Notes under the pieces: generated by a model
The model's database searches: none
The model's input: the letters and a program-made list of their open reading frames with translations, nothing else
What the model was told of the DNA's origin: nothing
Shown here: positions 21,833-32,889 of the stretch, in pieces
Position numbering within the stretch: the stretch's first letter is position 1
Layout of the letters: the number at the start of each line of letters is the position of its first letter
Assembly: GCA_001599715.1 (NCBI GenBank)
Contig: BCHU01000002.1
Coordinates: 1,178,001 to 1,242,000 of the forward strand
Source: Phaeotremella fagi
Lineage: Eukaryota > Basidiomycota > Tremellomycetes > Tremellales > Phaeotremellaceae
Length of the DNA: 64,000 nucleotides
Direction of reading: 5' to 3'
Position numbers and translations under genes: made by a program

Positions 21833-22208
21833 AATCGGCTGTAGCAATGGTTTACTCCTTATATGATGCTTACTTGTAACATCATCCTTACTTTCCTCAT
21901 CCACACCAACTCTCATTCATCATTCAAATCGAACGCTGCAAAGAAAGAAGTGAAAGATAATAATAAATTCATATTCAATAATGTACAGCAAATTCAAACA
22001 CCCCTTCCAAACCAAGAAAAATCTCTCCAGAGAGATAAGAGAAAAAAAAGAAGTCACCTGTATCCGTCTCTACATGTTATTCTGTATGTATGTTGCAAAA
22101 CAATCCGTTCGATATATTCCTTCATCTCCCCACTTAAACCCTGAGATCCTATAATATCATATAATTTACACAAAAAGAGTCCCTCGAGACAAAAAGGAAT
22201 GTCATCTA
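21833..22208. other. Convergent 3' intergenic region
   Basis: A-rich 3' flanks of the SDR gene (plus) and the Ser/Pro-rich gene (minus). No gene or conserved element seen. Confidence 0.5.
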
Positions 22209-24122
22209 TTAAACCCTTCCGTTGACCTTGGCAAAATCAGGTGCGTCATAACTAGGAGGTGGTGTCCAACGACCATCCATCATTCTTTGAGAATCCGTTT
22301 TAAGTCTTCTTAAATCGTTACCATCTCTGTAGTTGTTGTTACCGTTCGCTTGACGTTGATTGTTGTTAGAAGATGAAGAAGCAGTGGACGCGTTGGAGGT
22401 TGTTGATAATCTCTGAATACCGGTGTTATCAGATACACTCCTGTTGTTTAATGGTAACGGCATCGTCATTCCGTTTGAAACTGGTGGATTGACATGGGAC
22501 GCGAATGGATCCAAAGCGTTCTCAGGTTCTAGATCGAATACCAATGTTGGTGAAGTTGTCATGCTGGGTGAAGAAGATGGGATGGAGGGTGAATACATTC
22601 TACCGTTCTTACGTTCTTCAGGTGAAGTAGGTGGTGAAACGTATGCTTGTTGACGTAAGGCCATTGGTAGAGTTGGCGAATGAAGTTGAAGTCTTCCTTG
22701 ATTACCTGATAGATTTCGGGTCATCATTGGAGAGTTTGAATAGCTTGATTGGTTACCTGCTGAACCTGGTCTCTGAGATCTTTGGTTAGGTGGGATAGCT
22801 GGTAATGGGATATTCGGTGGTGGACTGGGTGCAGCTGGAAGTTGTTGTCTTCGGGTGTAGACTGAAGCAGCTGAAGATGCTGAGGAGATGCTACGATTCA
22901 TAGGTTTAGACGTTGCCCTTGGTGAATCGAGCAGTTCGATGGGGGACGAGTATGTTGGGGAAGTTGGGGATGGTAGAGAGGGGATTGGTTGTGACATGTC
23001 GACATCAAGATGATTAAGTGCAGATTGCTGGGGTAAGGTGTTAGCATTCAGAAAAACCACGCCAACGTCAACTTACCAAAGCTTTGATTCTGGCTTCCAA
23101 CATCCTTCTAACATCAGCTTCTGCTCCAGCCCCACCAGCGATTCTCATTCCGTTCTGTTGTTGACTGTTGTCACTTCTATCAGATTTATCCGACATCGAC
23201 GTTAATCTCTGAGGACCAGGTCGTGGAGCTGGAACCGTTTGAGTGTCGAATATATCCCTTTCATCTTGACTTGATGGGCGAACATGATTATGAGGGATAC
23301 TGATAGGATTTGAAGGGTTTGGACTGGGTGGAGCACCATTTGGGATTGAAAGGGTTGAGGAAACACTGCGAAGTGTAAGTGTTGGTGGTCGATTGGGGAT
23401 TGATGAGGTATTGGTATGGTTCTCCTCTCTACCAGCGAGATTGACTGTTGAAGATGAATGCAACGAAGGTCTGGAAGCCCAAGCGATATCTTTGATAGTG
23501 TTACCACGACCTCTTCGTCTTTCACTCGAAGTCTCGTCTCGTGTTGTAGAGCTTTCTGCACGGACAGAAGCGACACTAGTAGCTATAGAACGTGTTTCGC
23601 TGTTGACAGTTACCGTCGAATTAAGAGCTTCAGGATGAGCGTATTCAGCTGGAAGAGGATATTTAGCTCTAGCGAGTTGACGATGACATGGTGAAGTAGG
23701 TCTTGGGAGATGAATCGAGGTGGGAGGTAAAGAGAGTTGAAGTCGTGTCAGATAGAAGATATCTTGATAGCCGAGATGACCGTATTTGATTTCAAGAGCT
23801 TCCAACTGACAAGGGAGTCAATCATCTGTGTCCGTTTGCCCAACACTTTGTACTCACCTTGCCACCGGGTCCAGCTACGACTTTACCTTTACCTTTCTTG
23901 ATCTTACTTCTGACGTAGGTTTTGACGACTTCTAGAGCAGCTGCGAAACTCTGAGCATCTTTCACATCGGTACGAGCGAGACACTGTGGTTGTTAGGTGG
24001 GGAGCAAGCTATCCTTTGGTTAGTACTTACAGAGTAGACCTGGGGTTTGTTAATATACAGTTCATTCAAAGACTAGAAGAACTTACCTCGAGAGCCGTAT
24101 CTCCTTTCATGAAAGTTGCCAT
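22209..24122 (-). CDS. Large Ser/Pro/Asn-rich protein, unknown function, with 9-nt microexon
   Basis: Not recognised. ATG 24122 starts MATFMKGDTALE, then a 9-nt microexon (24039-24031, Val-Tyr-Ser), then CLARTDVKDAQSFAAALEVV. The N-terminal ~85 residues form an ordered helical region (KTYVRSKIKKGKGKVV, LEIKYGHLGYQDIFYLTRLQ). The remaining ~490 residues are mostly disordered: Ser/Thr/Pro-rich with many SP and TP sites, such as SPTSPTYSSPIELLDSPR and SPTLVFDLEPENALDPF, hinting at proline-directed phosphorylation. One short helix (ADVRRMLEARIKALQQSALN) spans the last intron at ~23012-23074. C terminus: SYDAPDFAKVNGRV. About 570 residues. The layout suggests a scaffold or trafficking regulator, but that is inference. 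Confidence 0.7.
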
Positions 24123-25144
24123 CGTGGCTTAAATCTGAAGTTGATTACGGAAGGTGTTGAGATGAAGTTTTCGAAGGGTGAATTGAAGGACAAAGGAAAG
24201 GGACGTGAAATCAAATCAATGATCCAATGACTGTTGCTTGCCACCAATCACCTGGATAGCACCAACGACATGAAGTAGTAGTTGAAAGATAGTAGCTGTA
24301 GTGGTAACGATGAACGGTGAGAAAGATTAATTCAAAACTGGAGTTGGGGATAAAGCTTCGATTCCAGATTTGAGGTGAGAAGGAAAACTCGAAAATCTTA
24401 CGCCACCCAAACCTGAAAGAATCCTTAATTCCTGATGTTGATTGGGAGTGTAATATTAACGAGGTTGATTAGAAGGCAAGGTGATTAATGAATGGAAGGA
24501 TGTTAGGACGAGTGATGATAATGGTTGTTGGATTGACTGATTATATAGCTTGCAGATACTTTATGACTGGGAGTGATTAAGATGAGTGATATTGATAGCA
24601 TATAATCAACTCAACTCAAGCTACATTCTACACGACACCCTAGGAACCATCAATCATCAAATTTCTACGGTGCCTCGTTACAAGCACCTTCTGAAACCTC
24701 AATTTGCCACGTGTTTATTGATTAAACCTGTTTCATCGTCATTTGATTGGTCCATTGGAAGGAACGTGCGTTGTCGTCAAGGTAAATCCGTTGATATCGG
24801 TGATGGTGAGTAACTAAAACTATAACTAAGTATGTAGTTCTAATCAGTATCAGATTACGTCTTGGTGTACTTGGTACGAGGCTGTGTTATCTTAAGTAGG
24901 CTCCAGCTCCACTCCTTCCTCACCCAACCAATCGCCAAAACACCGCTTGCTCCTACTATCTATCTCTTGCCGTTCAATGATCTATCTTGCCGACAGTTAT
25001 TGTAGATCCCATCCTTCTGTACTCAATGTCAAGCTGTGTAGAGCAGTCTATGACGACAACTAAGCTGCAGCTGACAACCCGATAACAGCAACATCATGCA
25101 TGACGTCTACCATACCTCCACGGAGTAAACAACCGTCCCCACAC
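24123..25144. other. Intergenic, ~1 kb
   Basis: Upstream of the Ser/Pro-rich gene and downstream of the DUF1772 gene. A 75-residue plus ORF (24586-24813) has no domain or good start context. No gene, repeat or RNA supported. Confidence 0.5.
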
Positions 25145-25747
25145 CTAAAACCTGCCTTCGAGGATCAAAGCCCAAAAGCTAACCGCCCAAGCTGCCCCAT
25201 AAATCACGAATCTACCTTTATGACCCACATCCCATTTCGCCACCAAACCATCAATCTCTTTCCCTTTAGCACTATCGTTCTCTACCTCGTTCAAAGTCGA
25301 GATCTCGGAATCGAGTTGATTGAGTTTGGAGTTGATGGCTGCGAGAGTGATTACGGTGTAAGGTAGCATTAAGGGTGAGACGATTCCTGCTATCAAGGTG
25401 AGACGGGAGATCTGGGGGATCGGGTGAAGATAGGATGTAGTGAAGTTTAGGATTGAGGACAGGAGAGCTGCGCCCACTGTCCAGTACTAAGTGGAACAAC
25501 ATTTTAGTTCAGATTTTTGAGATTGACAAAGATAAAATTGACTTACCATACCACGAGTGAAAAAGAATTTCCAAGCTCGGACTTTCTGTTTAGGTGTCGT
25601 TTCTGAGATACCTGGACTACCTCTAATGAAAGGGATGAGACCCATTTGACTTAGACCAAGATGGGCGAAGAAGATGTACGAAGTTGTAGCGACTCCACTG
25701 GCTAGAGTTAGAGTGTGGACTGGGAGATTGGGGATGTAGGTGGTCAT
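25145..25747 (-). CDS. DUF1772 (anthrone-oxygenase-like) small membrane protein
   Basis: ATG 25747 starts MTTYIPNLPVHTLTLASGVA. One intron (~25546-25488) joins KFFFTRGM to YWTVGAALLSSILNF. About 180 residues with four hydrophobic helices: a first near TLASGVATTSYIFFAHLG, a second near VGAALLSSILNFTTSYL, a third near LIAGIVSPLMLPYTVITLAA and a last near YGAAWAVSFWALILEG. This size and topology, with the central NSKL and WDVGHKGR-type segment, match DUF1772, the family of fungal anthrone oxygenases used in polyketide pathways; most members are uncharacterised. A TATA-like run (25830-25840) lies ~85 bp upstream. It opens the 25-41 kb enzyme block. No polyketide synthase is in the window, so anthrone oxidation is not supported. 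Confidence 0.75.
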
Positions 25748-25984
25748 TGTAGTTTACGTATTACTGGGTTGTTCAAGTGAAGTTTCGAGTTGGTTTTGGG
25801 GTGAGGATGGAATATGGAATTTGTTTGATGATATATATACTTTGAAATGAGCGGATTATTTACTCTAGAAGACGCGTTGCCGAATCAGTGACGTTTTGAT
25901 TTCTTTATACAGCAGATAGCCGAAATTGACAAACACCGCTCGGTCAAGATACACAACCGAGGTGGTTAGTCACCATCATTACAT

Positions 25985-28073
25985 CTATTTGAAACTCTTT
26001 ACAGCTCTATCTACAACACCAGCGATCCCCAACAACTCCTCCTCTTTATTTCTCCTACCAACAATCTGAACACCAGCAGGTGCATCTTTAAACATCTCAA
26101 CAGAATATAGTTCATGATGATATTGATCCATTTCACTTATGTACCCCTCACCGTTTGCCACGGTATCAAATTCATTTGAGCGAGTAACGGGAATAGCGAC
26201 ACTCTATTGACATCAATTAGATATAACGTTCTGTACGTCCACTTACGGGAAGATCTAATAGATTTTGAACTGTGGTATAAGCTCCATAAAGATTTTTACC
26301 TAAAGGCGGAGCAGACCAAGGGACAGCAGGACAAATGATTCCATCAATCGGTCGACCTGTCCCAGTGATTTCAGAAGTTTTCATCCATTGTTCCAAATGA
26401 GCGATACGCTGTGATCATCATCAGTCCTCCAATACAGTACTGTACCACAACATACCAATTCATTCCTTTTAGCAACCAATTGCCAATATTCGTAAACCGT
26501 GAAACCGGGGTCGGGTCGCATTCTCACACCCTCCCTTCGTGGCTGATCTATCAATTCAAGTTCACAAGCAGCAGAACTTACCTCCCCAGATTCTTCCATT
26601 GTTTTGGCGAAATCTGTTGAGCCTCCTGATGCGTATAACGTCGTAGATAGATCAATCATTTCTTGATATCGACTGATATCCCATGGTATCACTACGCAGT
26701 TAGCTGAGATCTCAAGATTAACTCACCCTTATGACCAGCAGCTTCTACAGCTTTAATCACGATTTCCATAGCTCGTCGAATGGGAGGTAAAACTCTGACT
26801 TGACCGTTATCAACAAAGTAACCGAAACATAACTTTTTGGAATCCACATGAGAAAGCTGATAATCCCTTCGTCGTCCATTAGTCGTTTGTTAGATGAAAA
26901 GCGATAGTTGCCAGCTCACCCTTCGTTCCAAGGAAGATAATTCACGTTAGGATCGAGATTCCAAGGTTGACCCCAAGCAACAGCTTTCAAGAAAGTCGCA
27001 CATCCATTTAACGTTCTCGCTAAAGGACCAATGGAACTTTCCATTCCCTCTAAATTTATCAGTTGACAGATACGTTTTGAATAAACTCACCACTTCCCAT
27101 CATGGTATTCGCTGCACCTGCATATGGAACTCTTCGACAAACGGGTTTCAATCCGTACAAACTGTTGAAACTAGCTGGTATCCTGACTGATCCACCGATC
27201 TATTCACTTTATCAATATCTAATACCATGAGCATGAGAAAGAGGAACTCACATCAGTCCCCACTCCCAATGGACTAAATGTCAATCCATCATCAACAACA
27301 CTTCCTGACTCAACAGTTTAGATCATCCACTCACCTCCCCTTCAAAGCTAAAAGAGCCCCTTCACCACCGCTAGACCCTCCACATGTCAAAATTCGATTA
27401 TAAGGATTAACGGTAACCCCATAAACATGATTATCAGTTTCAGGTTTCATGAGTGTCTGAGGAACGTTGGTTCTAGTGTAGATGACTGCTCCAGCTTGAC
27501 GTAAGATCTTCACTAGTGCTGCGTCGGATGATGATATTCTGCCTATCCAGGACGCGAAACCCATGTTCAATTCTTTACCTTCAACATGGAATCTATAGAT
27601 CCATTTTAGTTTATCTACTTGGGGTAGTTCACTTACTGATCTTTAAGTGAGATAGGTAATCCATGAAGTGGACCTACTGGTCCTGAGACTCTCAAGATCT
27701 CGTCCAATTCCTTCGCTCGTTCTAAGGCATCATCGATCCAAAATTCAGTCAAACAATTAACCTATCTTCAAATCAGCAACTTCTCAAAGAAAAGGAAGAA
27801 TGGATTCACCAATTGATGAGCTATAAGTGCTCGTTTCAGATACGCAGTAGTAGCCTCCAAACAACTCCAATCTCCATTTCGCAATTTCAACAACAAATCA
27901 TCCACCTCGTCAAGTTCAGTGATCTCAATTTCTAGTTTCGTTAGAATCCCGCTTTTCACGGGAATACCAGTAACGTCTAAAACGTCATCAGAGATTTCTG
28001 GGATTAACCATTCCTTGGGAATCCTGTTTTGAAGTTGAAGCTGTTTCTCTTGACATGCTTTCAACCATGACAT
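25985..28073 (-). CDS. Amidase (amidase-signature family, acetamidase-like)
   Basis: Hydrolyses a carboxamide to acid plus ammonia. First ATG in frame is 28073 (MSWLKACQEKQLQLQNRIPK); the longer reading upstream starts at TTG. The N-terminal QNRIPKEWLIP is typical of fungal acetamidases. Catalytic Ser-cis-Ser-Lys triad: Lys in GPLHGLPISLKDQ, cis-Ser in GVGTDIGGSVRIPA and nucleophile within CGGSSGGEGALLALKG, all in the correct order. The C-terminal half includes PAVPWSAPPLG, and the chain ends VVDRAVKSFK. About ten exons, ~560 residues. It is head-to-head with the SDR at 28315 (241 bp between ATGs). Fungal relatives act on acetamide and other short or aromatic amides; the substrate here is unknown. 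Confidence 0.9.
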
Positions 28074-28314
28074 CTTTGATTGAACGATGGATTGGAATGT
28101 ACGAAAACGTTGATTAATAATGGTTAATAGCTTATCTGGGAAGCCGGTTTCTTTGCCCACCCGGCTATGTACGATTTTTACGAGCCAAGCCAAAACCCCT
28201 CCATCGTTAACGATAAGGGTGTGATATTGGAATAAACCTTAAATTTAACAGTGGATGTGTGTATATGTACAATTAACGAGAACCACTTCCCCTTCCCATT
28301 GAAACATTAAGAAA

Positions 28315-29665
28315 ATGTCTTCATACGGTTCAAAACGCGGATCCATCGATCAACTATCGTTCCCAGAAAACAGTAACGGGCCATGGGTGGTGGTAACCGG
28401 TGCAACTGGTCAATTGGGTTCTCAAGTGGCACTATCCCTAGCTAGAGCTGGATACAAAGTCAAAGGCACTTCACGATCACAAACCCGAATCGATAACATG
28501 AAAAGTAAATGGGTTGAAGCTGGTATCGAATGGCATCTCATTCGTGATCATTCTTTTGAAGGGTGTTATGATGACGTTTTTAAAGGTTGTGTAGGGGTTT
28601 TCAATTGTGCTGGACCGTTTACTTTTAAAATCGTTAGTCCTCCTTCCCTTTTCAACAGTTCTGGTCTAATTTAAATTATCACTTTCAGTCAGGTGAAGAG
28701 ATCATCGAACAAAATTTGAAAGGGATAACATCAGTTCTAACCGCGTCAGCCAAAGAACCGTCCATCAAAAGAATCATCCATTTTTCATCAGTGGCAGCCG
28801 TCTTCCAACATGATGCTGATATCACCACTGAAACCCTTGGCGTCGTCTACGACGAGACTTGTGTATTAGATGATGGGATGATTGAAGCTTTGAAAGTCAG
28901 AGGTCAAACTTTACCTGGTTATGCTTATAGTGAGTAGTGGAACAAGTTTCTCATCTGGACAAGTACTGATTTACGAAAAGATTATGCGAAAAATGAAGGC
29001 GAGAGATTGATCGCTAACTGGTGCTCGGATAATCAACCTTCATTTGACGTAGTGACGCTTTGCCCATGTGAATACTCTCCTGCATGGCATAAGAACATTC
29101 AGATGATTGACTCGATTTAGGTACACTCTACGGTCCCGTTGGACAAGCTTGGAATACATACGATGATCTAGACGCAGCCTCTGATCGTGAGCTACATTCA
29201 ATCATCTCAACTGACTCAATAGGACTTTGGTATTATATCAACCACGCTATAGAGAACATGCCAACAGACAGATGGCCAGTCTTCACCAACGTCCAAGATG
29301 CAGCCGAAGCAGCTATAAAGAGTTTCATCTACCCCTCAGCAAAAAATCAAAGATATGTCATCGTACGTACCATCAATCTCCAATCTGTCCAACCTCTGAT
29401 GAAGGGAAATCAATAAATTTAGATATCAGGTGAATACACATACGCAAAAATCTTTTCGATTATTCATAAACATTTCCCGGAGTTCGCTGATAGATTACCG
29501 AAAGTTGAGGTGGGGTTGGAGAGATGTCCCGCGTATAGTGTTGATACTAGTAAAGTGGAGAGGGATTTGGGGATAAGACATTGGTCGAGTTTAGAGGAGA
29601 CTATCGTTCCTCATGTTAAAGCTTTGTTTGAGTTGGAACAGAGAATCAGTGAGAAAAGTAAATAG
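28315..29665 (+). CDS. Extended SDR (NAD-dependent epimerase / dihydroflavonol-reductase-like)
   Basis: NADP-dependent reductase of the Gre2/DFR type. ATG 28315 starts MSSYGSKRGSIDQLSFPENS; after a short tail comes the Rossmann loop VVVTGATGQLGSQVALSLAR, with a basic patch (GTSRSQTRIDNMKSK) expected for NADPH. Ser of the catalytic triad is in IHFSSVAAVF. YxxxK is formed across an intron (TYR in GYAYN joined to YAKNEGERL). Later blocks: VVTLCPCTLYGPVGQAW, WPVFTNVQDAAEAAIKS and a C-terminal IRHWSSLEETIVPHVKAL. Introns at about 28635-28687, 28932-28980, 29068-29121, 29189-29223 and 29361-29425. About 350 residues. Paired divergently with the amidase. Reduction of a ketone or aldehyde is expected; the substrate is not known. 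Confidence 0.84.
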
Positions 29666-29891
29666 TTGACATACTTAATTTGACTTTATGCATGGGTTGC
29701 TTCATAGGATTTACAGAACTGTGCTTGAAGGTCATCAATCATTCTATGTGCATACATAAACTACCTACCGCAACTATTCGTGTTGTTTCTAAGTAGCAGC
29801 TAGTCTTAAAATGGAACTTCTAATGCCAATTTCGAATCCATTAAACCAATACATATAAGACAACTATCAATCTACGGTAATGAGTTAAATA

Positions 29892-31084
29892 CTAGGCATC
29901 CTCCTCAATCCGAATATCCTTGATACTATCCCATTGCTCAGGTTTGATGGAAGAAGTGAAAACAGAATTGAATTTACAATTCAAATAGTTGTACTCCTCA
30001 TCTGGAAGCCAAGTTGCGCCGATCTTGATATTCCCTTCCTTCTCGAGGGCCTCGACTGTAGGTTTAAGAGATTCACCCATGGGTACCTCCATATCATTTT
30101 TGAACCATCTGCGATAGACCGTCAGGGAATTCATTATCTAATGAGATAGTTAGGGTAGGACTCACTTTGCCCAGAAAGAGAATGATAGCATGGTTCGAAC
30201 TTGGTCAGTAGGATTTGGCATTCCCGCGTGCCTAAAACATCGAATTAATCTGAAGATTCCAAAAACCTACCAAACAACGCATAACTCACCACATTCTCAT
30301 GTCTCTCAAAACAATGGATCCCTTCTTGATAACAGGATGAATAGGTGGGCGAATTTTCCGACGTTCCTCCAACGACGCAGCTGAGATCAAAGGTTTCCCT
30401 AAACCCATATGATAAGTGATACCATGATTCTGTGTACCCAACCATAATTCAGTAGTTCCGTTATCGGTAGTGAAATCGATTAGAGGTATGTTCTGGGTGA
30501 TGCAGAAAGGATGATTTGGGTATTGGAATCTTACGTCTGCGTGGACTGATTGACGGGTTTGAGTTTGGATTAGGACGTTGGCTCTGATGTAGCGGAGTTC
30601 GGGTTGGGGTCCTAAGATGTTGGACAGAATCGTTGAAGTGATTTTATTCGCGTAGAATTCGGGAAGCATCCATTCTGGACTTCATCAATCTTACATCTCA
30701 CTTATCTATGACTTTGACTTACCTGGTTCCATGGGTGGTTGTTGAGACATGTTCCCACCAACTCTAGCTCCGTCTTTAGCAGCACCTTTATGGAGTTTAC
30801 TAGATGAATGCGTTAGAAAAATTGCCACGTTTCCACGAAAAATTGACTCACTTGAAGAAAACTTCTCCTTGACCGCTAAGTTGTTTCTCGGTATCAACAA
30901 GCATCCTTTGATTCATCTTGTCAACCAGTGAAACATCAATCCCATTTTCCAAAACTACCAATCCATCTGTGAACATTGCTGATACAGCGTCATATAGATG
31001 TTCATCAGTGATTTTACCTGATACTCTTTCTTCATCCGAAAGACGGATTACTACTGGTGAATCGTTGGGATAAGTTACTGTCAT
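29892..31084 (-). CDS. Phytanoyl-CoA dioxygenase (PhyH)-family hydroxylase
   Basis: Fe(II)/2-oxoglutarate hydroxylase. ATG 31084 starts MTVTYPNDSPVVIRLSDEER. The N-terminal DGLVVLENGIDVSLVDKMN is the typical PhyH helix-strand opening. Metal ligands: H-x-D in SVHADVRFQYPNHPF and distal His in HAGMPNPTDQVRTML, where the Arg binds 2-oxoglutarate. The core block DFTTDNGTTELWLGTQNHG is characteristic. Four introns (~30851-30799, ~30722-30675, ~30290-30237 and ~30165-30110) give about 330 residues ending DSIKDIRIEEDA. Such fungal proteins sit in secondary-metabolite and catabolic clusters as hydroxylases. Head-to-head with the D-2-hydroxyacid dehydrogenase (321 bp apart). The Arg in the HAG block is seen directly; the substrate is unknown. 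Confidence 0.83.
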
Positions 31085-31405
31085 TTTAAATTAATTTCTT
31101 TTTGGTTTCTGGCTATGCTTACGTGAGGGAAATTGGATTGTCTATGTATATTATATGTACTGCATGATTATTGGTAGGTAGTGCTCAAGATAGCCCATTC
31201 AGGTCCAAGTCACACACATTCCACAGTCAACAGACGCCCACTCTCCACCTTGCCGGTGGCACTTGGTAGTGTGAACGATAGATACGACCTTCCAATTGGA
31301 TCGAGTGTATGATAAGCTCCAGACTCCAAGTAACTGGGTGCATAGCAGCTGAAAACACAGTCTTCATCAAGACAGATTACCATAAAATCAAGAAGTCAAC
31401 AAACA
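31085..31405. promoter_or_regulatory. Shared divergent promoter, PhyH / D-2-hydroxyacid dehydrogenase
   Basis: 321 bp between start codons. Contains an AT-rich stretch near 31140-31160 and GATA-like motifs (AGATAG 31188-31193, TGATAA 31310-31315), which at this density are not beyond chance. Confidence 0.45.
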
Positions 31406-32812
31406 ATGACAGCTACACTGCTCGAAAGCTTACTGATCACCATAACCCTGTCCACGACAAAACTGAACAATCTCAAGCAAAACTTCACTTTCGTCCATTA
31501 TTATCCTAAAGGAGATGTACCCAAGGAAATCCTATCCCAAATTGATATCTGGTTATGTGGTTGGGCAGGACCTATGGCAGGGATTACAATTGAAAACATG
31601 CCCTTACTGAAATTAATACAGATAACTTCTGGTAAGTATCTTGTCTTTCTTGAAAGTCAAGCTTTTGTTGACGAATCCTCAATAGCTGGTGCAAATTATG
31701 CCTTGAAAAGTCGATTTTTTCAAGATGTGGAGGCAAAAGATCAAGTCCAGCTGTGTGGTTCCTCTGGTAAATTACATCAATTCATTTGGCTAGAGCTAAC
31801 AGCAACAGGTATACATGTTTACAGTATTCCGCAATATGTCATCTGTCAGATAGTGAATTGTAAGCGATGAGCAAAGTATTGAGTGCTAACAGTTGATAGT
31901 GTACATGTTCCATCAAACGCAAATGTACATGGTAAGAAATGAACAAAGATTTATCAAGAAAATTGAGGTTGGAGAACAACTTTTACCGGAGGGGAATCTT
32001 CCTTCGGCTTCAATGTATGGGAAAACTGCTGGAATGCTGGTAAGTGAAAGAGTTCTTTTTTGGCTACGTCAACTGAGGTTAGTTCACCAGGGTTACGGTC
32101 ATATTGGTCGTGAGACTGCTCGGGTGTTGCAAGCCATGAATGTGAATGTTATTGCAGCAAATTCCAGGGGTTTGAAGTCGGTGGATGATGGGGTAAGTCT
32201 TCAGTTACTGGTTGGAGGTGATCCTGACAGAATGAATAGTATATTGTACCTGGAACTGGTGATCGAGAGGGGGACATCCCAACAGCCTGGTACAGCACAG
32301 CAGATCCAGAATCTTTCAAAGAGTTTCTCTCGCGTTCAGATATCTTGATAGCCAGTTTACCCTCGACACCGGCAACTAAGCATTTACTGAATAGGGAACA
32401 TTTTGGTGAGCACCTCAGACAAGTTACAGAAGTGGAGATACTAATCAACATATTCAGCACTGTTACCATATCGATCGATCTTTATTAATGTCGGCAGAGG
32501 CGATCTGTTTGATTCCAGTGAGTTGATTTGGAAGATTCCAGAATTGACTGACTCCCTACAGATGAGCTTTTAGCAGCACTGAATGATGGTCCAGGAAATC
32601 TGCGAGGGGCAGCTCTTGATGTTACAGATCCTGAACCGTTACCCGATAAACATCCTTTACTCTCTCATCCTAAAATCATCGTAACCCCTCATTCAAGTGG
32701 TGATTTCATTGGTCATGGTGATGCAGTAGCTGATTTGCTGTTGGCAAACACTCAACGGGTTCGAGCAGGTGGGAAAGCTATCAATTCAGTTGATTACAGT
32801 AAAGGATATTAA
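31406..32812 (+). CDS. D-isomer-specific 2-hydroxyacid dehydrogenase
   Basis: NAD(P)-dependent reduction of a 2-oxoacid to the D-2-hydroxyacid, or the reverse. ATG 31406 (ACAATGA context) starts MTATLLESLLITITLSTTKL. Seven introns must be removed. The NAD loop reads GMLGYGHIGRETARVLQAMN after splicing at ~32041-32091. Catalytic Arg is in IFINVGRGDLFD, Glu in ALDVTDPEPLP and His in IIVTPHSSG, the canonical R-E-H set. The C terminus is AINSVDYSKGY. About 350 residues. In the N-terminal lobe, splicing of exons ~31690-31870 is less certain because the ORF is broken into short pieces; the frame I used (LKSRFFQDVEAKDQVQLCG) is continuous. Paired divergently with PhyH. Confidence 0.78.
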
Positions 32813-32889
32813 TAGTCTGTTTACATTAAACAATATCGTCATGTCATGAATCTATGTAATCTAGTTGTCTATTATACAGTACCATAAAA

